A stretch of DNA of 64,000 nucleotides, from the NCBI GenBank assembly GCA_028823855.1, contig JAPPFL010000065.1, positions 1-64,000 on the forward strand, written 5' to 3'. The translations under genes were made by a program, and so were the position numbers. Numbering within the stretch: position 1 is the stretch's first letter; each line of letters starts with the position of its first letter. A model generated the notes under the pieces. It was not told where the DNA came from and made no database searches. It saw nothing but the letters and a program-made list of their open reading frames with translations. The DNA comes from Albidovulum sp. (GTDB lineage Bacteria; Pseudomonadota; Alphaproteobacteria; Rhodobacterales; Rhodobacteraceae). This document shows, piece after piece, positions 1 through 8,722 of this stretch.

Positions 1-406
1 GCTCGACCAATCTGATTGTATCGAATTCGCCTCTAGCGCCCAAATCCGCGCTAGTTGTGGATGCGTCTATTTCGGGGTTTGCTAAATCCGTCAAGGAAAG
101 GGTCTCGCCGGTTGCGGTCCTGCAAGTGTCCCCGTCGCAATAAAAGTTTACGACGACATCGGTGCCGCCCTGTCGAGAATCCTGGAGTCGAAAATGCATC
201 GAGGGTACGATAAGTGTGTCCGACCCTTCGCCAATGGCGGCAAGGCGAACCGATCTCGGGTCCGATCTTATCCGCTCCAGTTCTGACGCGGACAAGACGC
301 TGTATCCCGGCCCTCCGCTTCCTCCGCACGAGGCCAGGGCCATCAAGCCGCCGGCAGCGGCGAGAACTAAAATAGATCGATGCATAACTGGGATTTTCCT
401 TGTCAT
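1..406 (-). CDS. Lipoprotein of unknown function, 3' end beyond the window edge
   Basis: The frame is open from an ATG at 406 to the window edge, giving about 135 residues with no stop. The N-terminus has a short basic start, a hydrophobic stretch and a lipobox LASC, so the product should be lipid-anchored after signal peptidase II cleavage. A second ATG at 385 gives a more typical signal peptide (MHRSILVLAAAGG) and has AAGGA 11 bases upstream, so it may be the real start. The ATG at 406 overlaps the TGA of a poorly defined upstream frame. Mature residues after the Cys are Gly/Ser rich, then a short beta-type domain with two Cys close together (FYCDGDTC). No family recognised. Confidence 0.6.
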   Translation of the reverse strand, partial: MTRKIPVMHRSILVLAAAGGLMALASCGGSGGPGYSVLSASELERIRSDPRSVRLAAIGEGSDTLIVPSMHFRLQDSRQGGTDVVVNFYCDGDTCRTATGETLSLTDLANPEIDASTTSADLGARGEFDTIRLVE

Positions 407-961
407 TGCTTGAATTCATTTAACGGCTGCTGCGACGGGCGCTTCTCTCCCGCCGCGCGCTGGCGCGCAATTCGATCGGAAACAGAAGCAAAGTCTTTTT
501 GGATTCCGCCTTGCTCGACGGCGTCAATCACTCCTTGAACTTGCAACCGACTCGGCTCGGTGTAGCTGTACTCGCAGCCGGCACTTCAAGGTGTTCAACA
601 TATGCGCCTCCGAACTTGCCACGCCGACGCGCTTCGCCGGATCAACCCCGTCCGGCCTCTTCCTGCCGGGACCGCGACTAAGCTTTTTGAGGCATGACTA
701 TGGCAGTTGCTATTGGCGGATGCTAGAGCATTGGCATAAAATATATATGTAGTATATTGGCTTTAAGATGTCGTTTCCATAAACACACTGCTAATCCGCG
801 AAAACCCGGCGACGCTTGCGGTTCGGGTCCATTCATCGCTCCGCGCTTGATTCGGGCTTGCCGGTTGCCTGAATCGGGACCATGCAGGTTAGCCTTCGAC
901 ATTTCGGTTCCGAGGCGATTTCCTGGCTCAAGGGCGAGGTCGTTGCGGTAGTAGAGCCGGT
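407..961. other. Gene-free stretch with a possible decayed minus-strand ORF
   Basis: On the minus strand between about 700 and 404, two adjacent frames read like protein (for example GVDPAKRVGVASSEAHMLNT, then CEYSYTEPSRLQVQGVIDAV in another frame), ending in a TGA that overlaps the lipoprotein ATG. This could be a frameshifted upstream partner of the lipoprotein gene. I do not recognise the family. Nothing else is visible. Confidence 0.2.
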
Positions 962-1492
962 GGCCTAGGACCCTATTCATCGCTGTACATATTTGTGGTT
1001 TTGATGCCGCTTGCGGTCTCCGGCACATGGGCATTCCTTTACCGGACCCGTTTCGGGCTCCGACTTTCAGGGGCGGGCGAGCATCCCTTCGCAGCGCGAA
1101 GCGTCGGGGCGACTCCTTCCCGTATGCGATTCATTGTCATTTAGGCTGGTGGTGTATTCTGCGCGACCGGCGGTGCCGAACTTTCCGCAGGAAGTTGGCA
1201 GATATTCGGCCGGAACATGACGGCGGCGCGAGGCTTCATGAGCTTCGCGGCAGTGATTTTCGGCGCGAGCCATCTGATCGGAGGAGCTTTCTCGCCGGCT
1301 CCTTTCAGTTTCGCCGGAGCACTGGGTATCGGGATGCAAATTCGCCTCGGAGCGATGATTCCGAACGACGTACTGCCGAGAGTACCGTTTGTTGCTACCG
1401 ATTTCGGCGTATGGATCGCCGGTAGAATGGGCCGGGGCGCCGAGGGAGCGGCGCAATCCTCCGTTCGGACGCGGATTTCATCGGCGAATTGA
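962..1492 (+). pseudogene. Relic of a BMP-family ABC transporter permease (C-terminal part)
   Basis: One continuous frame, interrupted by a single TAG at 1142-1144, reads like the C-terminal third of a branched-chain/ribose-type inner-membrane permease. It has a membrane segment (SSLYIFVVLMPLAVSGTWAF), the cytoplasmic loop YRTRFGLRLSGAGEHPFAARS, then NMTAARGFMSFAAVIFG and IPNDVLPRVPFVATDFGVW. The loop and the segment after it match the pattern of permeases that work with BMP-type binding proteins (family knowledge), the same family as the intact permeases at 12.5-14.5 kb. The 5' two thirds are missing. It lies just upstream of the deaminase cassette and may be the remains of its importer (inference). 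Confidence 0.6.
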
Positions 1493-1711
1493 CGAAGTGA
1501 TTTTCCATGGCGGCGTCGTGCCGGGAGGGCGCAACTCTTTGAAGTGATCGTTTTTGAATGCGTTTTCTCGGCCGGGCGAACTTGCTTGTCCAGGTGGAGG
1601 AGTAATTTGAAAATTACCGGTTGAAATAGAGGCTTCCAACTTCGATAGACGGCAAATAGGATATCGTTGACTTACTTCGGAACTGAGAATTTAACGAGGG
1701 AAAGCGGTACT

Positions 1712-2518
1712 ATGAAAATGATGCGAGTCGGCAACGTGGCGATTCATTATGCCGATGAAGGCGATCCCAACGGATTGCCGGTTGTTTTTTCAAATTCTCT
1801 CGGCACGGACTTTCGCGTCTGGGACAGAGTCGTCGACAGGCTTCCAAAAGAATTGAGGCTTGTTCGCTATGATACGCGGGGGCACGGGCTCAGCACGATT
1901 ACCGACCAGCCATTCGCAGTTTCCGATCTTGCCCTGGACGCGGCGGGATTGATGGACCGGCTGAAAATTTCACGCGCCGTGTTTGTCGGACTGTCTATCG
2001 GCGGCGTAACCGCACTGCAGCTTGCGTCAACTCGTCCGGACTTGGTCTCGGCCGTTGTGCTTTCCAATACCGCTGCCCGCATCGGAAGCGAGGAAATGTG
2101 GCGCTCCAGAATCGATGCGATCGCCAAGCGCGGCATCGAGGCCGTTGCCGAGGGCGTGCTGGAACGCTGGTTTTCGAAATCGTTTCGCGAAAACAAGCAT
2201 GACGAACTCGAGGCTTGGAGGAGCATGCTCTGTCGTACGACCGCAGCCGGCTATCTGGGATGCTGCGAGTCATTGAGAACGGCAGATTTTAGCGACGCTG
2301 CGCGCAGTCTTCTCCAGCCGACTCTGGCTATCGCGGGTTCCGAAGACGGAGCTACGCCTCCCCGAATTGTTGAAGAGACCGCGTCGCTCATTCCGAATTG
2401 CGAATTCAGGCGGATCGACGGTGCGGGGCACTTGCCGTGCGTGGAAAAATCCGAGGAGTATGCAGCGTTGATCGGGGATTTCTTCAGCGAGGTCGGTTCC
2501 GCCGGCCGTAGAATCTGA
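1712..2518 (+). CDS. Alpha/beta hydrolase, 3-oxoadipate enol-lactonase-like
   Basis: A 268-residue alpha/beta-hydrolase close in length to PcaD enol-lactonases. The nucleophile elbow GLSIGG places the catalytic Ser near residue 95, the acid Asp near 212 (SEDGATPP) and the His near 240 (GAGHLP). The early SNSLGTDFRVWD and RYDTRGHGLS segments are typical of the enol-lactonase branch. The frame is open further upstream to a TTG at 1667, but the ATG at 1712 follows GAGGG and starts at the usual family position (MKMMRVGNVAIHYADEG). It heads a same-strand cassette (deaminase, alcohol dehydrogenase, dehydratase, exporter), so it probably opens a lactone or ester intermediate. No other pca gene is nearby, so a protocatechuate role is unlikely. 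Confidence 0.8.
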   Translation: MKMMRVGNVAIHYADEGDPNGLPVVFSNSLGTDFRVWDRVVDRLPKELRLVRYDTRGHGLSTITDQPFAVSDLALDAAGLMDRLKISRAVFVGLSIGGVTALQLASTRPDLVSAVVLSNTAARIGSEEMWRSRIDAIAKRGIEAVAEGVLERWFSKSFRENKHDELEAWRSMLCRTTAAGYLGCCESLRTADFSDAARSLLQPTLAIAGSEDGATPPRIVEETASLIPNCEFRRIDGAGHLPCVEKSEEYAALIGDFFSEVGSAGRRI

Positions 2519-2564
2519 AGAGATCGACACGCGAGATAATTTTTGATCAGCGGAGCGGGGCGAA

Positions 2565-3902
2565 ATGTCGGTTCGAATCAGGAATGCGGCCGTCGTAGCG
2601 ACGATGGATTCACGGTCGTCGGAAATTACCGGCTGCGATATATTAATCGAGAACGGTAGAATCGCAGGCGTCGGTCGAGGCCTGCCCAAGGCCGAGGAGG
2701 AAATCGACGCCGACGATTGCGTTGTAACTCCCGGTCTTGTCAACACTCACCATCACCTGTTTCAAAATCTGACCAGAGCGGTTCCGCGCAGCCAAAACGC
2801 GCTGCTATTCGACTGGCTGCGCGTTAACTACCAGATTTGGCGCGAGCTGAAGCCCGAAGACATTCTGGTTTCCGCTCGCTTGGGGCTTGCCGAACTCGCG
2901 CTCTCCGGCTGCACGCTATCCTCCGACCATTTGTATCTTTATCCAAACGGAATTCGTTTAGAAGATACGATCGAGGCGGCGGCCGATATCGGAATTCGGT
3001 TTCATGCAACGCGTGGATCGATGTCGATCGGCGAAAGCGCGGGCGGACTTCCGCCGGACTTTCTAGTTGAGAAAGAAGACAACATTCTGGACGATTGCAT
3101 ACGAGTCGTTGATGCTTTTCACGACCCGGGTCCCGGAGCGATGGTTCGTATAGGCATAGCGCCATGCTCGCCATTTTCGGTCAGCCGCGAACTGATGCGC
3201 GATTCGGCTTTATTGGCGCGCGACAAAAAAGTCATGCTTCACACGCATCTGGCTGAAAACGATGAAGACATCGAGTACGGAATGGCTAAATTCGGTTGCC
3301 GACCCGGCCAATTCATCGAGGGTCTCGGTTGGACTGGCGCCGATGTCTGGCACGCTCACTGCGTTAAACTTGACAAGTGCGAAATCAGACTCTTCGCTGA
3401 AACGCGCACGGGAATTGCCCATTGCCCAAATTCCAACTGCAGGCTCGGCTCCGGCATAGCGCCGCTTCGACGCATGCTAGATTGCGATGTCCCGGTTGGG
3501 TTGGGAGTTGATGGCTCTGCATCGAATGATTCCGGGAATCTGCTGGCGGAAGCTCGTCAGGCGATGCTTTTGCAGCGCGTTAAGCGGGGCGCCGATGCTA
3601 TGAGCGCTCGCGAGGCGCTGCAAATAGCGACGATTGGCGGAGCCAAAGTTCTCGGCCGCGACGATGTAGGTTCTATAGAAATTGGCAAATTTGCGGACAT
3701 TGCAATCTGGGACCTGGGCGGGATTGAGTTTGCCGGCCATTGGGACGAAATCGCTTCTCTGGTTTTTTGCGGAAGCCGGAGAGTTCGCGACTTGTTGGTG
3801 GGAGGGCAACGAATTGTCTCGGAAGGCCGTTTGGTATCGTTTGAAGAAGAAGAGCTGGTCGGCGCTCATTGGAATTGCGTCCGAAGGCTCGTCGGGAAGT
3901 GA
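2565..3902 (+). CDS. Amidohydrolase-superfamily deaminase, 8-oxoguanine deaminase-like
   Basis: A 445-residue cytosolic metal-dependent deaminase of the ATZ/TRZ group. Metal ligands are visible: HxH in NTHHHLFQNLTR (His62/His64), a His in MLHTHLAEN (about 226-228), a His in WHAHCVK (263-265) and Asp316 in GVDGSASND. The THHHLFQNLTR and CTLSSDHLYLYP segments resemble enzymes annotated as 8-oxoguanine deaminase or hydroxydechloroatrazine ethylaminohydrolase rather than classical guanine deaminase. Expected reaction: hydrolytic removal of an amino group from an aromatic N-heterocycle. It starts 46 bases after the hydrolase, with AGCGGGG upstream of the ATG. An oxidised purine substrate would fit the xanthine dehydrogenase operon further along, but the neighbours here point to a different compound. 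Confidence 0.8.
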   Translation: MSVRIRNAAVVATMDSRSSEITGCDILIENGRIAGVGRGLPKAEEEIDADDCVVTPGLVNTHHHLFQNLTRAVPRSQNALLFDWLRVNYQIWRELKPEDILVSARLGLAELALSGCTLSSDHLYLYPNGIRLEDTIEAAADIGIRFHATRGSMSIGESAGGLPPDFLVEKEDNILDDCIRVVDAFHDPGPGAMVRIGIAPCSPFSVSRELMRDSALLARDKKVMLHTHLAENDEDIEYGMAKFGCRPGQFIEGLGWTGADVWHAHCVKLDKCEIRLFAETRTGIAHCPNSNCRLGSGIAPLRRMLDCDVPVGLGVDGSASNDSGNLLAEARQAMLLQRVKRGADAMSAREALQIATIGGAKVLGRDDVGSIEIGKFADIAIWDLGGIEFAGHWDEIASLVFCGSRRVRDLLVGGQRIVSEGRLVSFEEEELVGAHWNCVRRLVGK

Positions 3903-4029
3903 AATAGTTCTTGCGGTTTCAGAATTCCGGGACGTCAATCTCTCGATCATCGCGGTTGCAGTTCTCGCTGCGGAATGACAATACCGGCGAGCCAAGAGTC
4001 AGATTTTTGAAAAGAAAAATGCGAGGAAA

Positions 4030-5109
4030 ATGATGAAGGCGGCAGTCTGCAGGGAATTTGGTAAACCGCTATCAATTGAACACGTAAATCTTCGCGCGCC
4101 TTTACCCGGCGAGGTTGAAGTAAAGATAGAAGCCTGCGCGATCTGCCATTCGGACATTCACTTCATCGACGGAGCGTGGGATACGGAATTGCCTGCGATC
4201 TACGGGCACGAAGCGGCCGGCAGAGTGGTTTCGGTCGGCGACGGAGTCAATTCGTACAAACCGGGCGACCCGGTTCTGGTTACCTTGATTCGCGCTTGCG
4301 GAGAGTGCTGGAATTGCTGTGACGGGCATCCTGCGAATTGCGGCTTCGCATCAAACTTGCCGGATGGCCCCCTTTCCGCAGCGGATGGCACGCCGCTCCT
4401 GCAAGGACTGAAAACAGCGGCTTTCGCTGAACGGACAGTCGTCGACCCGAGCCAGATCGTAAAATTTCCCGAAAGCGTTTCGATGGAGGCGGCGGCTTTG
4501 ATGGCTTGCGGCGTAATAACGGGCGTTGGCGCCGCAATCAATACGGCGAAAGTCCGTCCGGGCACGACGGTTGCAGTTATCGGCGCGGGAGGCGTCGGGC
4601 TGAACGCGATCCAGGGGGCTCTGATCGCCGGCGCAGCTAAGATTATTGCAGTCGACACGCGTAGTGAAAAACTTGAGGCCGCTCGCGAGTTCGGCGCTAC
4701 GCACTGCGTGCTGGCAACCGAGGAAAAGCCTCACAGGCAAGTCAAAGCACTTAATGGAGGGCAAGGCGTCGACTATGTAATGGTTACGGTAGGCTCGACG
4801 GATGTTTACAACTTGGCTCCCAGGTATTTGGCCTACGGAGGAAAAGTAATAATCGTAGGCATGACTCCGAGCGGAGAGAACTCCTTTTACCAGCCGGTCG
4901 CGATCGCCGCGACCGGGCAAGCCATGCTTGGCTCAAGCATGGGCGACACCGTGCTTCGACGGGATGTTCCGTACTTGATGGAACTTTATCGGCAAGGAAG
5001 ACTCAAACTGGATGAACTCATTACCGGCAGATATTCGCTAGAGAATATCAACGATGCCATTGCCGCAACAAAGTCCGGACTGTCACGGCGAAACGTGATT
5101 CTGTTCTAG
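4030..5109 (+). CDS. Zinc-dependent medium-chain alcohol dehydrogenase
   Basis: A 359-residue MDR-family NAD(P)-dependent alcohol/polyol dehydrogenase. Catalytic zinc residues are Cys39 (AICHSD), His60 and Glu61 (GHEAAG). The structural zinc site is complete, with Cys90, Cys93, Cys96 and Cys104. The nucleotide-binding motif GAGGVG is at 186-191, followed by an acidic residue (AVDTRS) that favours NAD. The start is the first of two adjacent ATGs after GAGGAAA. It sits 127 bases after the deaminase and 11 bases before the dehydratase, so it probably oxidises an alcohol intermediate of the cassette. Substrate unknown. Confidence 0.85.
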   Translation: MMKAAVCREFGKPLSIEHVNLRAPLPGEVEVKIEACAICHSDIHFIDGAWDTELPAIYGHEAAGRVVSVGDGVNSYKPGDPVLVTLIRACGECWNCCDGHPANCGFASNLPDGPLSAADGTPLLQGLKTAAFAERTVVDPSQIVKFPESVSMEAAALMACGVITGVGAAINTAKVRPGTTVAVIGAGGVGLNAIQGALIAGAAKIIAVDTRSEKLEAAREFGATHCVLATEEKPHRQVKALNGGQGVDYVMVTVGSTDVYNLAPRYLAYGGKVIIVGMTPSGENSFYQPVAIAATGQAMLGSSMGDTVLRRDVPYLMELYRQGRLKLDELITGRYSLENINDAIAATKSGLSRRNVILF

Positions 5110-5120
5110 GTTGCGGCGGA

Positions 5121-6341
5121 TTGAAAATTCGCGATCTCGAGATTTTTGTTGTCGCGCCCCCTCCGCCAGGTTGGGGCGGGCGCTATTGGATTTTCGTCAA
5201 GTTAACGGCGGACAGCGGTATTGCCGGCATTGGCGAAGTCTACGCCTCGTCGGTGGGACCGGAAGCGATGAAGGCGGTTATCGAGGACGTATTCGAAAGG
5301 CATATGCTCGGGGAAAATCCCGAAAATATCGAGCTAATGTTTCGTCGCGCCTATTCCTCCGGATTCACTCAGCGACCCGATCCGACCTCGCTCGGCGCTT
5401 TCTCGGGACTTGAAATCGCGTGCTGGGACATTCTCGGCAAAGATGCCGGGAAGCCGGTGCACGCGTTGCTGGGAGGAATGACGAATTCTCGCGTTCGGTC
5501 CTACAGCTATCTCTATCCGCTTTCCGGCCATGAACCGTCCAAGTTCTGGACCGATCCTTGCCTTGCGGCCGAGAGCGCGGCAAGCATGGTTCAACAGGGC
5601 TTTACGGCCGTTAAATTCGATCCGGCGGGACCGTATACGATTAGAGGCGGGCACCAGCCGGCCATGTTCGATATCGAACTCTCCATCGAGTTCTGCAGGG
5701 AAATCAGGCGAGCCGTCGGCAGTAGGGCAGACCTTTTGTTCGGAACGCACGGGCAATTCTCGACGAGCGGCGCGATTAGGCTGGGTCGCGCAATTGAAGA
5801 ATTCAACCCGCTCTGGTTCGAAGAACCGGTTCCGCCGGACAATCTGCTGGAATTCGCCGAAGTCGCTCGGCGCGTGAGAATCCCAGTAGCGGCGGGGGAG
5901 AGGCTTGCTGCTAAATCGGAGTTTGGCACGCTACTGAGAACGGGTGGAGCATCGATTCTGCAGCCTGCGCTCGGCCGCGTGGGAGGTATATTGGAAGCCA
6001 AGAAAATTTCCGGGATGGCGGAAGCTTTCAATGCGCAGATGGCGCCGCATCTTTATGCTGGCCCGGTGGAATGGGCTGCCAGCATTCAGCTGGCCGCGAC
6101 TTTGCCAAACCTCCTGATCGTTGAAACTGTTCAGACGGGCGGAGAATTCCACCTCGCTCTGATAAATAATTCAATTCTTTGGGAAAACGGCTATATCCGG
6201 ACGCCGGTCGCGCCCGGCCTCGGAATAGAATTCAATGAAGATCTCGCGAGAGAGCACGCCTACCAGGGCAAGGGTCTGCACTTGGAAATGCAGGAAAGCC
6301 CCTGCGACTACGGTCGCGCCAAGCCCCAGAAAATGATTTGA
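5121..6341 (+). CDS. Mandelate racemase/muconate lactonizing (enolase superfamily) dehydratase-like protein
   Basis: A 406-residue enolase-superfamily protein with an N-terminal capping domain and a TIM barrel. The barrel shows Lys165 (TAVKFDP), the GTHGQF loop at 208-213, Glu234/235 (WFEEPV), Glu260 (AGERL) and His310 (APHLYAGP). The overall pattern resembles sugar-acid dehydratases of the galactonate/mannonate type. The usual third metal ligand Asp at the end of the beta strand before HG is replaced here (FGTHGQ). TTG at 5121 is the start, since the family-typical MKIRDLEIFVV begins there. The 3' end overlaps the exporter start by 4 bases. Likely role: dehydration or isomerisation of a carboxylate intermediate; substrate unknown. 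Confidence 0.8.
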   Translation: MKIRDLEIFVVAPPPPGWGGRYWIFVKLTADSGIAGIGEVYASSVGPEAMKAVIEDVFERHMLGENPENIELMFRRAYSSGFTQRPDPTSLGAFSGLEIACWDILGKDAGKPVHALLGGMTNSRVRSYSYLYPLSGHEPSKFWTDPCLAAESAASMVQQGFTAVKFDPAGPYTIRGGHQPAMFDIELSIEFCREIRRAVGSRADLLFGTHGQFSTSGAIRLGRAIEEFNPLWFEEPVPPDNLLEFAEVARRVRIPVAAGERLAAKSEFGTLLRTGGASILQPALGRVGGILEAKKISGMAEAFNAQMAPHLYAGPVEWAASIQLAATLPNLLIVETVQTGGEFHLALINNSILWENGYIRTPVAPGLGIEFNEDLAREHAYQGKGLHLEMQESPCDYGRAKPQKMI

Positions 6342-7540
6342 AAAAGCGCCTACCGCTTTTATTCGTCCTGTTTACGGTCGCGATCGATGCCGTGGGAATA
6401 GGTTTGATCATTCCGGTGATGCCTGACCTGCTTATCGAAGTCGGAGACGGCACGCTCACGAACGCTGCGGCCTGGGGGGGCATTCTTTCGTCTGTATTCG
6501 CGGTCATGCAGTTTGTTTGCGGACCGACTATCGGAAGCCTCTCGGACCGGTACGGGCGTAGGCCGGTTTTGCTTGTTTCGCTTTTCTTTATGTCCTTGGA
6601 CTATTTGATCATGGGCTTCGCCCACGCCATCTGGCTGCTTCTGCTGGGAAGAATCATTGGCGGAATAACGGCCGCGACTGCAGCGACCGCCGCGGCATTC
6701 GTCTCCGACATTTCAACGCCGGACGAAAAAGCGCAGAATTTCGGGCTGATCGGAGCGGCATTCGGAATCGGATTTATTCTGGGACCGGTCTTGGGAGCGG
6801 CATTTGCCGAGCTTGGGACGCGAGGGCCTTTTTTCGCGGCTGCCGCATTGTCAATGTGCAATTTGGCACTGGGCTATTTCGTTCTACCGGAAACAGTAAC
6901 CGATGATATTCGTCGACCATTTTCCTGGAAGCGCGCAAATCCGGTCGGCGGATTCTATCACATCGCGCGCCTGCCGGGTCTTGGGACTTTGATCTCCGCT
7001 CTATTCATCTATCAACTCGCGATTCTAGTCTACCCGTCCGTCTGGTCTTACTACTCTGTCGAGCGGTTTGACTGGGGGCCGCGAATGATCGGTATTTCGA
7101 TTGCGTGCTACGGCGTTATGATCGCGCTCGTGCAAGGCGGCCTGATTAGGCTGTGCCTCAAATTTCTTGGGGAACGCGGAACGATTCGAACCGGAATGCT
7201 GTTCACTGCGATCGGTTGCTTGGGATTCGGTATAATTGACCAAAGCTTCGCAGTTTTCGTATTGATTCCGATTAGCGCGCTCGGCGCGGTTTTCACGCCG
7301 GCGATTCACGGGATCATGGCGAGAACGGCGCTTGCCAATCAGCAAGGTGAACTTCAGGGCGTAATTGCCAGCGTAAATTCGATAGCATACGTTTTTTCGC
7401 CGCTGTTGATGACGCAAGTATTCAACGCGTTCGTTTCGCCCGAAACCGACTACTATCTTCCGGGAGCGCCGTTTTTGGTTGCCATGGTGCTCGTCCTGGT
7501 CTGCGCAGCAATCCTCCGCAGCCAGAAACTCGTCAAATAG
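6338..7540 (+). CDS. MFS transporter, TetA/DHA1-like
   Basis: A 400-residue inner-membrane major facilitator with about 12 membrane segments. The DHA1 motif A between TM2 and TM3 (GSLSDRYGRRPVLL) and the motif after TM4-5 (GFILGPVLGAAF) are intact. The first helix, DAVGIGLIIPVMPDLL, is typical of the tetracycline-efflux branch. The start is TTG, overlapping the dehydratase TGA by 4 bases, so it is translationally coupled to the catabolic cassette. Context suggests transport of the cassette's substrate or a product rather than drug resistance (inference). Confidence 0.8.
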   Translation: MKKRLPLLFVLFTVAIDAVGIGLIIPVMPDLLIEVGDGTLTNAAAWGGILSSVFAVMQFVCGPTIGSLSDRYGRRPVLLVSLFFMSLDYLIMGFAHAIWLLLLGRIIGGITAATAATAAAFVSDISTPDEKAQNFGLIGAAFGIGFILGPVLGAAFAELGTRGPFFAAAALSMCNLALGYFVLPETVTDDIRRPFSWKRANPVGGFYHIARLPGLGTLISALFIYQLAILVYPSVWSYYSVERFDWGPRMIGISIACYGVMIALVQGGLIRLCLKFLGERGTIRTGMLFTAIGCLGFGIIDQSFAVFVLIPISALGAVFTPAIHGIMARTALANQQGELQGVIASVNSIAYVFSPLLMTQVFNAFVSPETDYYLPGAPFLVAMVLVLVCAAILRSQKLVK

Positions 7541-8212
7541 CCGCGCGGCAAGTCGCCTGCCATTTGTCGACAGGATTGGAATTATCGGATTCTGCGACGA
7601 CCTCACGTGCCGAAACCGGTAAACTAAACGGAATGGCGTCGGGGACCGCCGGCATCCTCCGTGTATTGTCAACGCCTGCCAGGACGTCGGTATCGCTGAG
7701 TCTAGAACAATTCCAATCCGATTTTGCCGCTTGGAGGACGATCGCTTGCTCGCAAAATCATTTGGCGACTGTCCATACTTTCCGATTAACCTAGATAGAA
7801 CAGTTGTATAGGCAAGCATTGATACGGAACCTTACCGCAACGTGAACATCGCATCGGAAATGGCGCGCATGAATTCCTTGACGTCCAAGCGTAGTGATTC
7901 TGCGCAGAGAGTTTGAATTTGAAACTGCAGACAACGCGCGGACTTGTCGAACAGGCAATCGGCCCGATTTTGAAAACCCCTTAAGACAACATTGCAAGAA
8001 TTTTTCTTTCGATACTTTTGTCCAACTCTTCGCCGAATCGCTCCTTGCGGCTTCAGTCAACGGGAAGCGTTTCGGTTTACGTAAAGCCGATTCAGATATT
8101 TGTTATTTCCTTTGGAAATTCGCATTCTTAAGGTAAGTTGGACAATGGCTGAAAGGAACCGCTGTCGGGGTTTCGGAGCTAGTTGCTGGACAAGCCATTG
8201 GGAGAACCGATC
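7541..8212. other. Gene-free stretch
   Basis: About 670 bases between the MFS gene and the small secreted protein. All frames are broken and none resembles a known family. No tRNA or convincing hairpin is seen. Confidence 0.4.
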
Positions 8213-8722
8213 ATGAAAACGATCATGAAACCGCTCGGAATAATTGCATCCGTTATTGCGCTTTCCGGAACGGCGAAGAGCGTATTTGCTGAAGAAGGAA
8301 CATTCGAATCTGTAGGCAGTCTTTTGCTGGTTATGAGATCTATACAAATGGACGGAGAAGTGGCTTCGACCGGGTTCGGCGAGGGCGCCCTGCATATAAT
8401 TTCTTCAAGCGGAAAACCGTTCGGAGACATCGCCGCCATGCCTTTAACATGCGTAGTATACAGCAAGTCGAGTAACGGCGCGTTTAATCTTGAATCTAAC
8501 TGCGAAGCGGCGGCTAGCAGCGATGACAAGTTTTTCCTTGTGGGCAAGCGCTCCCGAGACGACGCCGGTCCAAGCGGCGGCGGAGAAGGCCATGTTTCCA
8601 TCATAGGCGGTCAGGGCATTTTCGAAGGTATCAGCGGACAGTGCGACTATGCGGTGCAATACCACGCAGTTAACGCGTCAATTTCCACCTTCGAAGCGGG
8701 ATGCTTCTGGGAAATAGATTGA
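8213..8722 (+). CDS. Small secreted protein of unknown function
   Basis: A 169-residue protein starting at an ATG after GGGAGAA. The N-terminus MKTIMKPLGIIASVIALSG followed by TAKSVFA and EEG is a clear Sec signal peptide with cleavage after FA, so the product is periplasmic or exported. The mature part is rich in beta-type segments, has four Cys spread over the domain (LTCVVY, ESNCEA, GQCDY, AGCFWEID) and ends with GGQGIFEGISGQCDY. This repeats the G-x-F-x-G-I-x-G pattern of small beta-barrel proteins of the dirigent/allene-oxide-cyclase-like type. It stands alone, with no operon partner. I would call it hypothetical; the barrel idea is only a resemblance. Confidence 0.7.
   Translation: MKTIMKPLGIIASVIALSGTAKSVFAEEGTFESVGSLLLVMRSIQMDGEVASTGFGEGALHIISSSGKPFGDIAAMPLTCVVYSKSSNGAFNLESNCEAAASSDDKFFLVGKRSRDDAGPSGGGEGHVSIIGGQGIFEGISGQCDYAVQYHAVNASISTFEAGCFWEID

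Noticed and set aside
51-419. A closed 122-codon minus-strand frame in the first 0.4 kb
   Set aside because: It is rich in Arg and has no family features, while another minus-strand frame over the same bases encodes a lipoprotein with signal peptide and lipobox.
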